Assembly: GCF_009795715.1 (NCBI RefSeq)
Contig: NZ_WTCR01000002.1
Span: forward strand, 434,001 to 498,000
Length of the DNA stretch: 64,000 nucleotides
Reading direction: 5' to 3'
Origin: Labilibaculum euxinicum
GTDB taxonomy: Bacteria > Bacteroidota > Bacteroidia > Bacteroidales > Marinifilaceae
Shown here piece by piece: positions 48,166 to 57,283 of this stretch; the first letter of the stretch is position 1, and the number at the start of each line of letters is the position of its first letter. A program made the translations under genes and the position numbers. A model generated the notes under the pieces. That model saw nothing but the letters and a program-made list of their open reading frames with translations, was not told the DNA's origin and did not search any database.

Positions 48166-48897
48166 CTATAACAAACCTTTGATAGTTGTAATTGTAGAAG
48201 TAACATCCTCTCTGGCAGGAGCTATAGCTTTTGCTTTGTTTAATTCAACAATAGCTTTTTGAAAGTAAGTTTTAGCTTTCGCAGATTCTGCTTTATAATT
48301 TTCAGGATCAGTATTTGCAGTAGGAGTTGCGGCCTGCATAATTTTAGCTCCTTTGTTATAGTACAAAGTACCTAAGCTAAACAATGCATCAACTTGCAAT
48401 TTAGATTTTACGCTACCGGCTTTTTTGTACAAATCTTCTGCAACTTCAAATTTATCAGCCTTTTGAGCAGTTTGTCCTTCAAGTAGATAATGCTTTGCAA
48501 GTTCAGAAACTAGTTTAGAGTTTTTTGTTGGACAAGCTGCAATGCCTTTATTTAAAGTCACAATCATATCCTCATATTTTTTCTGGCTTTTTTGAGCTTT
48601 AGCTTCGTACAGATATGCGATGGATGTTTTGTATTTATTTTCAACTGATTGACCAAAATACTGTTCCGCTTTCGCGTAATTTTTCAGTTTAATTGCGCAA
48701 TATCCTAAATTAAACACCAACGCAGGATCTTTTTCTGTGTCTTCAGCAGCTAAATATTTTTCATAGTTTACAAGAGCTGTTTTATAATCTTTCGATTTCA
48801 GAGCGGTATTGCCATCATTTTTAAATTGAGCTGCTGATTGAGCAAACACACCAACTGCACTAAAACAAATCGCAAGAATCAGAATAAATTTTTTCAT
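48166..48897 (-). CDS. Exported TPR-repeat protein (short)
   Basis: The 243-residue protein has a signal peptide (MKKFILILAICFSAVGVFAQ, cleavage after FAQ or VFA). TPR repeats include SAAQFKNDGNTALKSKDYKTALVNYEKYL, PALVFNLGYCAIKLKNYAKAEQYF and DKFEVAEDLYKKAG, with a lysine-rich helical end. It is probably periplasmic and binds proteins. Its layout resembles the longer TPR protein at 38253. It is flanked by a terminator on the left and stands alone. Confidence 0.85.
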   Translation of the reverse strand: MKKFILILAICFSAVGVFAQSAAQFKNDGNTALKSKDYKTALVNYEKYLAAEDTEKDPALVFNLGYCAIKLKNYAKAEQYFGQSVENKYKTSIAYLYEAKAQKSQKKYEDMIVTLNKGIAACPTKNSKLVSELAKHYLLEGQTAQKADKFEVAEDLYKKAGSVKSKLQVDALFSLGTLYYNKGAKIMQAATPTANTDPENYKAESAKAKTYFQKAIVELNKAKAIAPAREDVTSTITTIKGLL

Positions 48898-49023
48898 ACT
48901 AAATTACTTTTATGATTAATTATATAATTGATTTTCTTTTAAAACAAGCCTAAAAATAACGATTTCATATAAAAATCAAATAAAAATAATGGAAAAATAT
49001 TATTCAATATTTTTTTATCATTT

Positions 49024-49866
49024 TTATATCGCCTGAGATAGTTTAATTACCTCTTCAACAAAATAATCGTTTTTAATGACATAAGAATCATATTTAGTTA
49101 AGTCGTTACTTTCGATTAATTGCTTAAGCTTGTCTGTATATACATCTCCTATTTCTGAATATTTATTAAGTAAAGGAATTAATTCAAATGGTTTCTCAGA
49201 TATATATCTTTCTTGTCTAAATTCATCATAAGCATTCACTCTGGCAATTGTTTCAAAGTAATCGTTTACTGATTCTTCGATAGATGCATAACTTCTTACA
49301 TAAATTCTTGTTGAATCTCTTCCTACGAGTGCCTGTATGCGGTTTTCGCCTGCATCATAAGACCATATACCAAAAACATTATTGCCTTCGTTAAAAAAGC
49401 GTGACGATCCCCAGCCTGACTCTAATGCTGCTTGTCCCAAAACGATACTTGCAGGATGTGGCTTCAGTCTTATTTTTAACTCCGGAATTTCATTACAATT
49501 GTAGGTTTCAAACAATTTGTAAAGAAAAAGACTATCTTTTTTCATCATTATCGGATGTGAAAGCAACCAATGTTCGATGTGTTCTACTCTTGTAATTTTT
49601 TGATATAAAGAGTATTGAGAAACTAATATAGATGGTAATAACATTTCTACAAACTTCATCTTTTTCTCATCAACAGGTAAACCTCTTAACGATACCACTT
49701 TAGTATAAATATAAGGGGTTACGCATGAGTCTAAAATTGCATGTACATCCTCGACATTCTCAATTACTGCAAATTGAGGAAGAATAGATATTTGAGTGAA
49801 GGTGCTGGATTTTTTGCAACTTACAAGAATAAATAAGCTAAGAATGGAAAGAATTACAACGCGCAT
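49024..49866 (-). CDS. Bax-like glucosaminidase lipoprotein
   Basis: The 280-residue protein starts MRVVILSILSLFILVSCKK, with the lipobox LVSC giving lipidated C17. The C-terminal two thirds form a glucosaminidase domain: SIVLGQAALESGWGSSRFFNEGNNVFGIWSY, where E149 is the probable catalytic glutamate, then YASIEESVNDYFETIARV. It resembles E. coli Bax, a peptidoglycan N-acetylglucosaminidase family member. It is likely anchored in a membrane facing the periplasm and trims peptidoglycan. The long N-terminal helical region (20-135) has no recognised role. Confidence 0.88.
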   Translation of the reverse strand: MRVVILSILSLFILVSCKKSSTFTQISILPQFAVIENVEDVHAILDSCVTPYIYTKVVSLRGLPVDEKKMKFVEMLLPSILVSQYSLYQKITRVEHIEHWLLSHPIMMKKDSLFLYKLFETYNCNEIPELKIRLKPHPASIVLGQAALESGWGSSRFFNEGNNVFGIWSYDAGENRIQALVGRDSTRIYVRSYASIEESVNDYFETIARVNAYDEFRQERYISEKPFELIPLLNKYSEIGDVYTDKLKQLIESNDLTKYDSYVIKNDYFVEEVIKLSQAI

Positions 49867-49998
49867 TACTTGTTATTGTTATTTTAGGATTGCTAAAATA
49901 GCTATTTCTTTCTCAGAATTAGCTTTTAAACATTTTAAATAAGATAAATTCTATGAAACACGAGATTTAATATAAACTAAATAGACTTGTTTTGAAAC

Positions 49999-50030
49999 AA
50001 AAAAATCAGAAACAAATTTGTCTCTGATTT
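49999..50030 (-). terminator. Terminator of the cobalamin operon
   Basis: On the minus strand, AAATCAGAGACAAA pairs with TTTGTTTCTGATTT (one G-U pair), followed by T's. It lies 22 bases after the cobC stop. Confidence 0.85.
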
Positions 50031-50051
50031 TCATATATTCTGGTGCAATTG

Positions 50052-50588
50052 CTATTTTGAGATTGATATAATCGTTACCTCACCAAAATCTACTGCTGGC
50101 TCGTTAAATGAATCTTCTAATTTAATATCCTTTACTATAGCATTTATAGTGCGTATAACACCACCATGAGTGAAAACCGCTATTTTTTTACAGTCTTTTA
50201 GTTTGATTTCGTTCCAAAATTCAAAAACCCGATCGCGAAGCATTACAAATGATTCTCCATTAGAACATTTCCTATTTACAAAATCTTCCATCCAGGCTGG
50301 GAATAAAGGATCTTTAATTTCGTCCCAAACTTTTCCTTCCCAATCTCCAAAGTTCAATTCCATTAATCTTATATCCTCTACTACTTGTTCTCCAAAAATA
50401 TCACTGGCTAACCTCTTGGCTCTTGATAACGGGCTTGATACAATAAGATCAAATTCAATATCTTTCAACTGTTCTTTTACAGCTGCCAAATCGTCCTTGT
50501 AACTTTCAGCTAAATCAACATCTTTTTGCCCATAGCAAATGCCTTTCTCAACATTTACTTTTGTATGTCTGATTAAATATATCTCCAT
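50052..50588 (-). CDS. cobC: Alpha-ribazole-5'-phosphate phosphatase (histidine phosphatase family)
   Basis: The 178-residue protein starts MEIYLIRHTKV, where the RH pair carries the phospho-histidine of this family. The second-half motifs SSPLSRAKRLA, ELNFGDWEG and FTHGGVIRTI complete the active site. CobC removes phosphate from alpha-ribazole phosphate or adenosylcobalamin phosphate in late cobalamin synthesis. It starts one base after cobS stops and is the last gene of the operon. A general phosphoglycerate-mutase-like role is unlikely given this context. Confidence 0.93.
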   Translation of the reverse strand: MEIYLIRHTKVNVEKGICYGQKDVDLAESYKDDLAAVKEQLKDIEFDLIVSSPLSRAKRLASDIFGEQVVEDIRLMELNFGDWEGKVWDEIKDPLFPAWMEDFVNRKCSNGESFVMLRDRVFEFWNEIKLKDCKKIAVFTHGGVIRTINAIVKDIKLEDSFNEPAVDFGEVTIISISK

Positions 50589-50589
50589 C

Positions 50590-51351
50590 TTATAAAACTT
50601 GATTAATAATTACCATATAGGATAAATAAAATACGATTTCACAAACCTGCTGTGTTGCCCCAATGCAATCGCCGGTAAAACCTCCTATCCATTTATTAAA
50701 ATATCTGCCTAATAAAACTTTACTCAAAAAAACAGGAATCAGAATAAGGAAAAACTTTATATTTCCCAATAATGCTAAAGGCAGAATACCTGTAATAATT
50801 GTGAAAATTAGATTTTTGGCAGATAGTTTTTGGGAATAATCTTTTGCTTTTGAATTTTCGGTTCGTGCATATTGGTGCGAATTTACCAAGGTAGCAGCAA
50901 ACATTCTTGAAACTGAGTGGGCTGCAATTAAAATCAAGGGCAATTGAGCCGCAGATATGGAATACTGACAAAAAAACTTTGTCATCACCAGGAAAACAAT
51001 ACCTGTAACTCCAAATGCTCCAATTAAGGAATCCTTCATAATTTCAAGGATCCGCTCACGTGTCCAGCCTCCACCAAATCCATCACAAACATCCATAAAA
51101 CCATCCTCGTGTAATGCTCCTGTAAAAAGAACGGTGAATCCCATACTTAGCATTACCGATAAATTAAAAGGGAAAACCAAATTGGCAAGATAAAAAACCA
51201 AACCTGCCAGCCCACCAATAATTGTACCTGAAATGGGGAAATATTTGATAGCTTCATGTTGATATTCCTTCTCAAACCGAGCCCATTTGGGAAATGGAAT
51301 TCTTGTAAAAAAAGATAAGCCTGTAAAAAATATGTCAATTTCTCTTCTCAT
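50590..51351 (-). CDS. cobS: Adenosylcobinamide-GDP ribazoletransferase (cobalamin-5'-phosphate synthase)
   Basis: The 253-residue polytopic membrane protein has six or so hydrophobic segments and the CobS motif HEDGFMDVCDGFGGGWTRERILEIMKDS, which coordinates magnesium. The C-terminal GGFTGDCIGATQQVCEI is also typical. It joins GDP-cobinamide and alpha-ribazole in the inner membrane. Its ATG directly follows the cobT stop codon with no bases between, a sign of translational coupling. Confidence 0.96.
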   Translation of the reverse strand: MRREIDIFFTGLSFFTRIPFPKWARFEKEYQHEAIKYFPISGTIIGGLAGLVFYLANLVFPFNLSVMLSMGFTVLFTGALHEDGFMDVCDGFGGGWTRERILEIMKDSLIGAFGVTGIVFLVMTKFFCQYSISAAQLPLILIAAHSVSRMFAATLVNSHQYARTENSKAKDYSQKLSAKNLIFTIITGILPLALLGNIKFFLILIPVFLSKVLLGRYFNKWIGGFTGDCIGATQQVCEIVFYLSYMVIINQVL

Positions 51352-52401
51352 CTATGCCTGTGAAATTTGATCGCTGTTACTTACGCCAGCATCTTCGAAA
51401 CTAGCCATTTGGTTTAGGAAATTTACCGAAGATTCAATAATTGGATAAGCAACCGCAGCTCCTGTGCCCTCGCCCAAGCGCATTCCTAAATCGAGAATTG
51501 GCTCCGCTTTAAGATGCTGAAGCATGTGTTTGTGACCGTTCTCGTTCGATTTGTGTGTAAAAATACAATATTCCAGAACGTCAGAATTTATTTTTGATGC
51601 GGCTAAAAGTGCAGAACTAATAATAAAACCATCAACCAGAATCACCATTTTCAATTCAGCTGCTTTTAACATTGCTCCAGCAATCATGACAATTTCGAAA
51701 CCACCGAAATGCGTTAGAATATTTTCAACATAATTATCGCCGTTATAATTAGCAACAGCATTTTTCAGTATTTCATATTTCTTTTTCAAACCTTCGTCAT
51801 CCCATCCGGTGCCACGGCCAACACATTCTTTTAAGTCGACTCCAGCTAAAATATGTAATAAAATAGCTGCCGACGAAGTGTTTCCAATTCCCATTTCACC
51901 AAAACCGATAATATTGGAGCCTTCCCGGTGCATTTTATCGCACAGATCTGCACCGCGCTTAATTGCTGTTTTAAATTGCTCCGCAGTCATTGCCGGTTCA
52001 TTCAAATAACTTTTTGTTCCGTAATTTACTTTTGCATTAATAACTCCGGAGCTTTTGTCAAAATCGAAATTTACACCAGCATCAATAATCCGAATATCAA
52101 TTCCATTCTGACGACCAAAAACATTAATTGCCGCACCGCCACTAAGAAAATTAGCGACCATCTGCCAGGTAACTTCTTGCGGGTATGGACTAACACCATC
52201 AAGTGCAATTCCATGATCTGCGGCAAACACCATGATAGTCGGTTGTTTTAATTCCGGACTCAAAGTGTTTTGAATACATCCAATTTTCACGGCCAACTTT
52301 TCTAAAACACCTAACGATCCAATCGGTTTGGTTTTTAAATCAATTTTACTTTGAAGTTGTTCCTTTAACTCATTGTTAGGTTTACTTATATTGAAATTCA
52401 T
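51352..52401 (-). CDS. cobT: Nicotinate-nucleotide:dimethylbenzimidazole phosphoribosyltransferase, canonical copy
   Basis: The 349-residue CobT has TKPIGSLGVLE, the pocket segment GVSPYPQEVTWQMV with S71 and Q80, GFGEMGIGNTSSAA with E169 and M170, and the catalytic-glutamate motif MRLGEGTGA with E311. CobT activates the lower-ligand base to an alpha-ribotide for cobalamin. A second CobT of nearly the same length lies just upstream (52444-53496) and aligns without gaps over at least the first 320 residues. This copy keeps the usual pocket residues, so it is the likelier dimethylbenzimidazole enzyme. It is coupled to cobS. Confidence 0.96.
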   Translation of the reverse strand: MNFNISKPNNELKEQLQSKIDLKTKPIGSLGVLEKLAVKIGCIQNTLSPELKQPTIMVFAADHGIALDGVSPYPQEVTWQMVANFLSGGAAINVFGRQNGIDIRIIDAGVNFDFDKSSGVINAKVNYGTKSYLNEPAMTAEQFKTAIKRGADLCDKMHREGSNIIGFGEMGIGNTSSAAILLHILAGVDLKECVGRGTGWDDEGLKKKYEILKNAVANYNGDNYVENILTHFGGFEIVMIAGAMLKAAELKMVILVDGFIISSALLAASKINSDVLEYCIFTHKSNENGHKHMLQHLKAEPILDLGMRLGEGTGAAVAYPIIESSVNFLNQMASFEDAGVSNSDQISQA

Positions 52402-52443
52402 GGATTCGATTTTTTTTGTAATGTAAAATTAAATATAAAACAA

Positions 52444-53496
52444 TTAGCTGATTGTTTTGATTTCTTCTGATTCACTGACTCCAGCATCCTGAAATGAAGC
52501 CATTTCATTAATAAATTGAACGGCGCTTTTTACAATCGGATAACAAACCATGGCTCCTGTTCCTTCACCCAACCGCATGCCAATATCCAAAATTGGTTCA
52601 GCCTTTAAGTAATTTAGCATTTTAATATGAGCTTGCTCATTCGATTTATGGGCAAAAAGACAATATTCCAATACTTTAGGGTTGATTTTGGATGCAGCAA
52701 GCAATGCTGAAGTAATGATAAATCCATCAATTAACATAGTCATTTTTAATTCTGCAGCTCTCAACATGGCACCTGCAATCATAACCACTTCAAATCCGCC
52801 AAATTGAGCCAGTACATCAAGGGGATTATTACCACCATTGTATTTATGCAAGGCTTCATTCAATAATTCAAATTTTGATTTTACGCCATTATTATCCAAT
52901 CCAGTTCCTCTTCCTACACACTCTTCCAGGCTAATATCAGCTAAAAGGCTAAGTATTAACGCCGCCGAGGATGTATTTCCGATGCCTTTTTCTCCAAAAG
53001 CAATAAAATTACATCCTTCTTCATGAATTCCTTCAATAATTTCGGCTCCACTCCTAAATCCTTCAAGACATTGATTTTTTGTCATTGCAGGGCTAAATCG
53101 AAAGTTCTTAGTTCCGTAAGCAATTTTTTTATTGATAATATTTAATGATGGATCAAAATCATGATCAATACCTGCGTCAACAACTTTAAAATTAATATTA
53201 TGCTGACGGGAAAATACATTTATGGCTGCTCCTCCCTGCATGTAATTGTAAAGCATTTCATAGCTAACAGATTTAGGATAAAAACTTACACCATCATCTG
53301 CTATTCCATGATCCCCGGCAAATACAACTACTGCAGGATTCTTAATTTCCGGAGATAAACTTTCTTGAATTCTCCCTATTTGAAATGCAATCTTTTCAAG
53401 CATTCCAAGTGAACCAAGGGGTTTTGTTTTCCCATTGATTTTATTTAACAGCTCCTGATCCAAGGATGTGGATAAGGAGGATATTTTAAATTCCAT
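52444..53496 (-). CDS. CobT paralogue with altered base pocket (possible ArsA/ArsB-like partner)
   Basis: The 350-residue protein is a tandem duplicate of the downstream CobT, gapless against it through residue 320 and with the catalytic glutamate E311 kept in MRLGEGTGA. The pocket differs: TWQ becomes SYE (Q80 replaced by E80), SPYPQE becomes SFYPKS, and GEMGIGN becomes GEKGIGN (M170 to K170). Tandem CobT homologues ArsA and ArsB of Sporomusa form a heterodimer that activates phenolic bases, so an altered lower-ligand preference or a heteromer is plausible. ATG 53496 is chosen over a GTG one codon earlier. Confidence 0.93.
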   Translation of the reverse strand: MEFKISSLSTSLDQELLNKINGKTKPLGSLGMLEKIAFQIGRIQESLSPEIKNPAVVVFAGDHGIADDGVSFYPKSVSYEMLYNYMQGGAAINVFSRQHNINFKVVDAGIDHDFDPSLNIINKKIAYGTKNFRFSPAMTKNQCLEGFRSGAEIIEGIHEEGCNFIAFGEKGIGNTSSAALILSLLADISLEECVGRGTGLDNNGVKSKFELLNEALHKYNGGNNPLDVLAQFGGFEVVMIAGAMLRAAELKMTMLIDGFIITSALLAASKINPKVLEYCLFAHKSNEQAHIKMLNYLKAEPILDIGMRLGEGTGAMVCYPIVKSAVQFINEMASFQDAGVSESEEIKTIS

Positions 53497-53632
53497 CACA
53501 ATTATTTAAAGTTTTCGAATTTGATTATCGATTAATCATGGCTTTTAAAATACCAAGATCATAAATTATTATCTCCCTGTATTCCGAATTTGTCTTATTG
53601 TCTATTCCAAATCAAAAATAGTATCGGTTCTG

Positions 53633-54145
53633 TTATAAAGTATTTTTAATTTCAAGTGGTAAACCAGATATAATTAAGGTAACACGGTCTGCTTTTTTTG
53701 CAATGTATTGATTAATGCTTCCTTGCAAATCATTGAACCTCATAGCCAATTTGTTTTCGGGATGTCCACCTAATCCCAATTCATTGGTAACGATTATCCA
53801 ATCACAATTTTGGTCGAATAGTATTTCTAATTCCTGAATTGCTTCTTGCAAAGATTTTTTATCATCCTCTTCATTATCAAAAAATAAGTTGTTAATCCAC
53901 AAGGTGATGCAATCTAAAAGTACTACTTTCCCCGAAAAATCATGTCGACTCAAAAACTTCTCTTCTTCAATAGTAGTCCATTGATTTCCACGTCTTTTTT
54001 TGTGTATTTCAATTCTTTCACGATGTGCTTCGTCCCAAATTCGTGAGGTTGCCAGATAAACAGGCTGATTACTTAAGGATAGTGCCAGATCTTCAGCAAA
54101 TAAACTTTTCCCGGAACGTTGTCCTCCTGTAATTAAATGAATCAT
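53633..54145 (-). CDS. cobU: Adenosylcobinamide kinase / adenosylcobinamide-phosphate guanylyltransferase
   Basis: The 170-residue bifunctional enzyme has the P-loop GGQRSGKS (7-14), the guanylylation histidine in the EIHKKRRGNQWTTIEE segment (H48), LLDCITLWI and TNELGLGGHP. It phosphorylates cobinamide and then attaches GMP, preparing the substrate of CobS. The gene lies 136 bases upstream of the cobT paralogue and 99 bases downstream of cbiB on the same strand. Confidence 0.96.
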   Translation of the reverse strand: MIHLITGGQRSGKSLFAEDLALSLSNQPVYLATSRIWDEAHRERIEIHKKRRGNQWTTIEEEKFLSRHDFSGKVVLLDCITLWINNLFFDNEEDDKKSLQEAIQELEILFDQNCDWIIVTNELGLGGHPENKLAMRFNDLQGSINQYIAKKADRVTLIISGLPLEIKNTL

Positions 54146-54244
54146 TGCTAACTTCTTTTAGGATCAGTATCCTTAATTAATATGGAATATTTAAAGTGTG
54201 AAGTTACAAATTAAAGACTCCAGCCGGAATTAAATTTTCCTTTT

Positions 54245-55192
54245 TTATAACAGAATTCCATATGGAAAATAGATAGCAATAATGAAAAGAATACTGGCAA
54301 AACACACCGAATGGTTGATGTAAAAAAGTTTACAAAAGTCTTCGTTCGTTATTTTCCGATTATTATCTCCAATAAATGGTTTGTAAACACTTTTCCCGTC
54401 GTAATCATGAGGTCCACCAAATTGACAATTTATGATTCCTGCAAGAGCTGATTCCGGGTAGCCGGCATTTGGACTAAGATGAGCATGTCCATATTTAAAA
54501 ATGTATAAAAAGCCTTTCGCATTGAGGGTGAGTAATACCATTAGAAAAGCAGTAATACGAGCGGGAATAAAATTCGCAACATCATCCAATCGGGCAGCAA
54601 CCCGTCCAAACAAAATGAACTTCTCATTTTTATATCCAATCATGGAATCCATTGTATTAATCATTTTATAACACATCATTCCCGGCACTCCGGCAATGGC
54701 ATAGTAAAAAAGAGGAGCAACAACACCATCCGATAAATTTTCTGATAAAGTTTCTAATACAGCCAAACGTATTTCCTGTTCCGATAATTTGGATGTATCC
54801 CGACCAACAATCCATGATAATCTTTTCCGACCTGCTTCCAATCCCTTTTCATTAAGGTGTTTAAATACTTCTGATCCTTCCTGCAACAAGCTTTTATTCG
54901 CCAATCCGTAAAAAACCATTATTGAGGTAAGCACTATATAAATTGTACTATTCCAGTTTAAAGTGACAATACTTAGGTATGAAAAAATAATATATACAAT
55001 TGTTGCTAATCCTAAGGCCATTACAGCTCCTTTGAATAATTGGTATTTTCCTTTATTCAGATGTTTAGTAAAAAAGGAAATCGTATTACCGAATAAAACG
55101 ATTGGGTGTGGCAAGCTTCTTGGATCACCAAAAACAAGATCTAAAATGTATCCTATAACAAGAGGGAGGATTATGAGTTTAATTTGCTCCAT
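54245..55192 (-). CDS. cbiB: Adenosylcobinamide-phosphate synthase
   Basis: The 315-residue membrane protein starts with LIILPLVIGYILDLVFGDPRSLPHPIVLFGN, the family hallmark. LSENLSDGVVAPLFYYAIAG and GYPESALAGIINCQFGG are further conserved blocks. It attaches aminopropanol phosphate (from CobD) to cobyric acid. The first 22 bases overlap the end of the threonine-phosphate decarboxylase gene, so the two are translationally linked. Confidence 0.96.
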   Translation of the reverse strand: MEQIKLIILPLVIGYILDLVFGDPRSLPHPIVLFGNTISFFTKHLNKGKYQLFKGAVMALGLATIVYIIFSYLSIVTLNWNSTIYIVLTSIMVFYGLANKSLLQEGSEVFKHLNEKGLEAGRKRLSWIVGRDTSKLSEQEIRLAVLETLSENLSDGVVAPLFYYAIAGVPGMMCYKMINTMDSMIGYKNEKFILFGRVAARLDDVANFIPARITAFLMVLLTLNAKGFLYIFKYGHAHLSPNAGYPESALAGIINCQFGGPHDYDGKSVYKPFIGDNNRKITNEDFCKLFYINHSVCFASILFIIAIYFPYGILL

Positions 55193-56199
55193 TGGATTAA
55201 TGCGTCGATTAATAATTGATTTTTTTCATTGGTTTGTGTCGCAAGACGGAAATAACAAGAACTTAAACCACGAAAATTAGCTGCATCACGAATCAATATT
55301 CCAAAATTTAAAATTAAGAACTTTTTCAGCTCAAAAGCAGATGATTCTTCTAGTTCAACCAAAAAGAAAGAAGTTTTTGAAGGATGAATTTGCAGACCTG
55401 AAATTTTCTGGAGATTTTTTTGAAATTTTTTAGTTTCTGATTTATAGTAATTTACAGGTGGGAGAAAATCGGTTTTATTTGCCAAAAGGAATTTTCCAGC
55501 CTCAATTGCCAGTGAATTTACCGTCCAAGGAGCCTTGTAGAATTGAATATTCTGTACCAATACCTTGTTTGAAATCAAATATCCCAATCTCAGGCCGGGA
55601 ATTGAAAAGTTTTTAGTGAGAGATTTCACTAAAATGAAATTCTCGTACTTATCAAGTAAATCTATACATGAGTTAATCTCATCAGTAAAATCAATATAAG
55701 CTTCATCAATCACAAAAATAGATTTCGAATTAATTTTTAGCATTTCCTCAAGTTCATCCGATTCTAAAATATTCCCATTTGGATTATTAGGATTGCAAAT
55801 CCAGACCAAACCTTCTTCAAAAATGGTTTTGCTGGTTAATTCGGCCCAATTAATATAGAATAGCTTGTGTTTATTGACTCTGCAGGCATCTTCATATTCG
55901 GAGAAGGTAGGGATGATGATACTTGAATTAGATTCAGAAAAACATTGTGCAATAAGGTAAAAGGCTTCCGTAGCGCCATTGGTTGCAATGATTTGATTCT
56001 TATTAACATTTAAACAAATCGCCAATGCATCTACCAGACTCTCAGCAGATGCTTCCGGATAAGAATGTATAGTATCCCAATTATCAAATAGGTGTTGTTT
56101 TAGATTTTCGGATTTCCCACCAAACCATACATTACTGCTAAAATTAGCAACAATTGCTTGTTTATATTGGTAACCATCATCTCCATGTCCGTGTAACAT
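55171..56199 (-). CDS. cobD: Threonine-phosphate decarboxylase (class I/II aminotransferase fold)
   Basis: The 342-residue PLP enzyme begins MLHGHGDDGY, an HGxDG start typical of CobD. It has ATNGATEAFYLIAQ, the WICNPNNPNG loop, VIDEAYIDF and the PLP lysine in VKSLTKNFSIPGLRLGY. CobD makes (R)-1-amino-2-propanol phosphate from threonine phosphate for the cobalamin side chain. The related histidinol-phosphate aminotransferase is the main alternative, but the operon position argues for CobD. It is the first gene of the cobalamin cluster in this window; I see no cobyric acid synthase here. Confidence 0.9.
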   Translation of the reverse strand: MLHGHGDDGYQYKQAIVANFSSNVWFGGKSENLKQHLFDNWDTIHSYPEASAESLVDALAICLNVNKNQIIATNGATEAFYLIAQCFSESNSSIIIPTFSEYEDACRVNKHKLFYINWAELTSKTIFEEGLVWICNPNNPNGNILESDELEEMLKINSKSIFVIDEAYIDFTDEINSCIDLLDKYENFILVKSLTKNFSIPGLRLGYLISNKVLVQNIQFYKAPWTVNSLAIEAGKFLLANKTDFLPPVNYYKSETKKFQKNLQKISGLQIHPSKTSFFLVELEESSAFELKKFLILNFGILIRDAANFRGLSSCYFRLATQTNEKNQLLIDALIQWSKLNS

Positions 56200-56291
56200 C
56201 CTGTTATATAGGTTTTAATGGTAAAATATATTTATTAATTGCGTCTGAAATTTTTATAAAATATAGAACAGAACTTAAATTAAACAGTGAA

Positions 56292-56321
56292 AGTTTACAA
56301 ATGTAATCGCATTTGTAAACT
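56292..56321. repeat. Perfect 12-base inverted repeat between pyrD and the cobalamin operon
   Basis: AGTTTACAAATG (56292-56303) pairs with CATTTGTAAACT (56310-56321). It includes three TTACA/TGTAA words like those of the array at 58.5-59.5 kb. It lies 93 bases upstream of cobD and 48 after the pyrD stop, and no T-run follows, so it may be an operator rather than a terminator. Confidence 0.55.
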
Positions 56322-56333
56322 CTGATATTGTGA

Positions 56334-56355
56334 AATAAAGAAATAATTCTTTATT
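56334..56355 (-). terminator. Short hairpin after pyrD
   Basis: AATAAAGAA (56334-56342) pairs with TTCTTTATT (56347-56355), 13 bases after the pyrD stop. It is AT-only in most pairs and lacks a T-run, so termination is uncertain. Confidence 0.35.
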
Positions 56356-56368
56356 GTAATGGGTTGAT

Positions 56369-57283
56369 TTATTGAGTTTTAATCGCCCCAATTAAATCTG
56401 TTACATTTTCAACCTGATGTCTGATCATATATTCTTTGATTCCTTCAACAACCTTAACTGTTATCTGAGGATCAATAAAATTAGCCGTTCCGATTTGAAT
56501 TGCAGAAGCTCCGGCCAGAATAAACTCAATGGCGTCCTTTGCATTCATAATACCACCTAAGCCAACAATGGGTATATTAACAGCGTTAAAAACCTGCCAA
56601 ACCATTCGCAAGGCAACCGGTTTCACGCATGGGCCGGATAAACCTCCTGTAACTGTTGATAAAAGAGGCTTTCTTGTTTCTGAATCTATAGCCATTCCCA
56701 ATAGCGTATTAATAAGAGACACAGAATCAGCACCTTCCTCTTCAACCGCTTTAGCGATCTCAGTAATATCCGTTACATTTGGTGACAATTTAACCATTAA
56801 ATGCTTTTTATACACTTTACGAACTTCACGAACAACAGATGCTGCAGAAGCACAACTAGTTCCGAAAGCCATTCCGCCTTCTTTAACGTTCGGACAAGAT
56901 ATATTCAGCTCTATTGCCGGTATTTTATCCAATTCATTAATCATTGCTGCCGTTTCTACGTAATCTTCAATTACAGAACCGGAAACGTTAACCAAGATAT
57001 TTGTATTGTAGTGGTTAATTCTGGGGTAAATATTATCACAAAAATATTCAACTCCTTTATTCTGCAAACCAACAGCATTTAGCATTCCAGAAGGTGTTTC
57101 AGCCATTCGGGGGTAAGGATTTCCTTCCCGATGATGTCTTGTAGTGCCTTTAACTAAAATGCCGCCTAATTGGCTGATATCAATAAAATCTTCAAATTCT
57201 TCACCGTAACCAAAGGTTCCGGAAGCAGTCATTACCGGATTTTTAAGAATCAGATCTTTAAGCTTAACTTCCAAATTTACCAT
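56369..57283 (-). CDS. pyrD: Dihydroorotate dehydrogenase B, catalytic subunit
   Basis: The 304-residue class 1B enzyme has FMN-binding [13 protein letters not shown], the catalytic cysteine in [32 protein letters not shown] and [27 protein letters not shown]. It oxidises dihydroorotate to orotate in pyrimidine synthesis and passes electrons to NAD through PyrK. Its start overlaps the end of pyrK by 7 bases, so both subunits are made together. Confidence 0.97.
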   Translation of the reverse strand: MVNLEVKLKDLILKNPVMTASGTFGYGEEFEDFIDISQLGGILVKGTTRHHREGNPYPRMAETPSGMLNAVGLQNKGVEYFCDNIYPRINHYNTNILVNVSGSVIEDYVETAAMINELDKIPAIELNISCPNVKEGGMAFGTSCASAASVVREVRKVYKKHLMVKLSPNVTDITEIAKAVEEEGADSVSLINTLLGMAIDSETRKPLLSTVTGGLSGPCVKPVALRMVWQVFNAVNIPIVGLGGIMNAKDAIEFILAGASAIQIGTANFIDPQITVKVVEGIKEYMIRHQVENVTDLIGAIKTQ

